The translations under genes and the position numbers were made by a program. The notes beneath the pieces are model-generated. The model made no database searches. It had not been told where the DNA came from and saw nothing but the letters and a program-made list of their open reading frames with translations. From Streptomyces sp. SPB162 (GTDB lineage Bacteria > Actinomycetota > Actinomycetes > Streptomycetales > Streptomycetaceae), in NCBI RefSeq assembly GCF_029504575.1, contig NZ_JAQFII010000002.1, forward strand, positions 248,001-312,000: 64,000 nucleotides of DNA, in the 5' to 3' direction. Of the stretch, positions 62,613 to 64,000 are shown piece after piece; the first letter of the stretch is position 1; each line of letters begins with the position of its first letter.

Positions 62613-63088
62613 TCGAGCTGACGGTGGAGAGCACCGGCCTCAACTCCCACTACGACCTCACCGACCGGATCGCCGCCGCTCTGCAGGAGCACGGTACGGG
62701 CGACGGGCTCGCCGGGGTGTTCGCGCACGGCAGCACCATCGGACTCACCGTGATGCGCTACGAGCCGGGTGCCGTGCAGGACCTGCTGCGCGCCCTGGAG
62801 CGGATCGCTCCGGAGTCCCCCGCCGACGGCAGCCGCTATCTGCACGAGCTGACCACCGCCGACCCCAACGGCTTCTCCCACCTGAAGTCGTCGCTGCTCG
62901 GCACCAGTCTGCTCGTCCCCTTCAGGGACGGCCGACTGGCCATGTCGCCGAGCCACCGCGTCGTGCTCCTCGACTTCGACCTCAAGCCCGCCACCCGGCG
63001 CGTCTTCGTCGACGCGCCCCGGGGGACGGCGACCACCACGCACGACACCCGCGTTCAGGACACCCGAGTCAAGGAGGACAGCCAGTGA
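62609..63088 (+). CDS. YjbQ/UPF0047 family protein
   Basis: A 159-residue YjbQ-type protein. FAHGSTIGLTVMRYEPGA (HTSAG-like in canonical members), NGFSHLKSSLLGTSLLVPF and GRLAMSPSHRVVLLDFD are the conserved family blocks. The E. coli relative has weak thiamine-phosphate-synthase activity in vitro, but the real function of the family is not settled. The overlap with the kinase gene and the AAGGAGG at its 3' end, which serves the next gene, place it firmly inside the phosphonate operon. Role here unknown. Confidence 0.85.
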   Translation: MIELTVESTGLNSHYDLTDRIAAALQEHGTGDGLAGVFAHGSTIGLTVMRYEPGAVQDLLRALERIAPESPADGSRYLHELTTADPNGFSHLKSSLLGTSLLVPFRDGRLAMSPSHRVVLLDFDLKPATRRVFVDAPRGTATTTHDTRVQDTRVKEDSQ

Positions 63089-64000
63089 AGCTGCGGCTGG
63101 CCACACCCGGGCCCACCGAAGTGCCACAGCGTCTGCTGCTGGCCGGGGCCCGCGAGATCATCCACCACCGCTCCACCGAGATGGAGCAGCTGATCCACGA
63201 GATCAGCGGCGGCCTGCCCCCGCTGTTCGGCACCAGCGCCCCCGTCTACACCATCGCCTCCTCCGGGACCGGCGCGATGGAGGCCGCGGTCGCCAACTGC
63301 TTCTCGCCCGGCGACGAAGTCCTGGTCGTCTCCAACGGCTACTTCGGCGAGCGCTTCCAGGCGATCTGCGCGTCCTACGGTCTCGTGGCGCACGTCGTCG
63401 AGAGCGCCTGGGGCACCAGCGCCGACCCGGAACGGGTGGCGGCCGCGTACGGTGAACACCCGCAGATCCGGGGCGCGTTCGTCGTCTACAGCGAGACCTC
63501 CACCGGTGCGCTCAACGACGTCGAGGCGATCGGGCGGATCTTCCGCGACACCGACGTGGTCGTGGTCGTCGACGCCATCAGCGGCCTGCTGGTCCACCCA
63601 CTGGAGATGGACGCGTGGGGCCTGGACGTGGTCCTCGCCGCGTCCCACAAGGGCTTTATGCTGCCGCCGGGGCTCGCCTTCGTCGCCCTGTCCGACAAGG
63701 CGTGGACGGCGGTCGAGCGGTCCAGCGGGCCGAACTACTACTGGTCGTTCGAGCGGCTGCGGCACTTCTACCCGATGTCGTCCTCGTCCCCCGCGGTGTC
63801 CCTGCTGTTCGCGCTGCACGAATCACTGAAGATGCTGGACGAGGAGGGCATGGACGCCTTCCGCAGGCGGCACGCCGTCCTGGGCCGGGCGGCGGAACGC
63901 GGCCTGCTGAAGCTCGGGTTCACCACCTTCGTGCAGGCCCCGCACCGGCGCAGCCACGTCATCACCTCGGCCCTCGCGCCCGAGGGCATCGACACCGGCA
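63085..64000 (+). CDS. Class V aminotransferase (2-aminoethylphosphonate/serine-pyruvate type), cut by window edge
   Basis: The first 305 residues of a fold-type I, class V PLP enzyme. The opening LRLATPGPTEVPQRLLLAG matches AEP:pyruvate and alanine:glyoxylate aminotransferases. The PLP Lys is Lys189 in AASHKGFMLPPG, and the Asp of VVVDAISGLL contacts the cofactor. GTG 63085 has AAGGAGG upstream and overlaps the YjbQ stop. It could aminate phosphonoacetaldehyde to 2-aminoethylphosphonate or the keto-acid from the aldolase. The last 50-80 residues lie beyond the window. Confidence 0.88.
   Translation, partial: MKLRLATPGPTEVPQRLLLAGAREIIHHRSTEMEQLIHEISGGLPPLFGTSAPVYTIASSGTGAMEAAVANCFSPGDEVLVVSNGYFGERFQAICASYGLVAHVVESAWGTSADPERVAAAYGEHPQIRGAFVVYSETSTGALNDVEAIGRIFRDTDVVVVVDAISGLLVHPLEMDAWGLDVVLAASHKGFMLPPGLAFVALSDKAWTAVERSSGPNYYWSFERLRHFYPMSSSSPAVSLLFALHESLKMLDEEGMDAFRRRHAVLGRAAERGLLKLGFTTFVQAPHRRSHVITSALAPEGIDTG

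Overview
The window is very GC-rich, gene-dense, actinobacterial DNA, most likely Streptomyces or a close relative. The indications are a cvn conservon, GTG starts and GTGA/ATGA overlaps, AfsK/Cvn-type and NarL-type two-component signalling, a likely leaderless promoter architecture, AurF-type and FprB-type redox proteins and a phosphonate natural-product locus. It reads as an accessory or chromosome-arm region: many short operons, gene remnants, an RHS/Tc-type giant gene, MITE-like elements and secondary metabolism. No rRNA, CRISPR array, phage module or intact transposase gene was seen.

Layout. 1-2.7 kb: conservon (cvnD-C-B-A, minus strand). 3.0-7.6 kb: a short Cys-rich leader ORF, then a sulfonate-type ABC importer and an FMNH2-dependent monooxygenase (organosulfur scavenging). 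7.6-9.7 kb: gene debris, an aberrant tRNA-like gene and an IclR regulator. 10.1-16.2 kb: a 2009-residue SpvB/TcdB/RHS protein lacking a variable C-terminal toxin. 16.5-19.5 kb: a DUF1360 protein, then an RsbQ-RsbP-STAS stress-signalling operon. 19.6-28.2 kb: HSL-type esterase, membrane protein, DHA2 exporter, carotenoid oxygenase, an S33-type hydrolase without its catalytic triad, ThpR, SRPBCC and cupin proteins. 28.8-31.3 kb: AurF-like diiron oxygenase with a ferredoxin-fused NADPH reductase. 31.3-31.7 kb: a strong hairpin and two MITE-like elements. 31.7-34.2 kb: STAND-type ATPase regulator and NTF2-like protein. 34.5-47.6 kb: three ABC-2 exporters, two sensor kinase/LuxR regulator pairs and a secreted phosphoesterase. 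47.7-49.9 kb: luciferase-domain protein and secreted sialidase. 50.6-64 kb: biosynthetic region.

The biosynthetic region has two arms separated by a LysR/EamA pair. The left arm (minus strand, 50.8-55.7 kb) encodes a PP-loop ATPase, ATP-grasp ligase, stand-alone class II glutamine amidotransferase, Fe(II)/2-oxoglutarate oxygenase and YbaK-type deacylase. The right arm (plus strand, 58.3 kb to the window edge) encodes a split phosphonopyruvate decarboxylase, an HMGL-like aldolase, PEP mutase (diagnostic EDKxFPKxNS motif), an HprK-like kinase, a YjbQ protein and a class V aminotransferase. The right arm can take PEP to phosphonoacetaldehyde and then, by inference, to a C5 hydroxy-phosphono amino acid as in the rhizocticin/plumbemycin (APPA) logic. 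The left arm could amidate, ligate and hydroxylate such a building block. This combination is the most interesting part of the window.

Six genes (cvnA, the S33-like hydrolase, the SRPBCC protein, the luciferase-domain protein, the 2OG oxygenase and the HprK-like kinase) each read correctly across their full length only after a single-base shift, most of them at G/C runs. Homopolymer sequencing error is the simplest explanation, so these genes are probably intact in the organism, but the DNA as given encodes broken versions.
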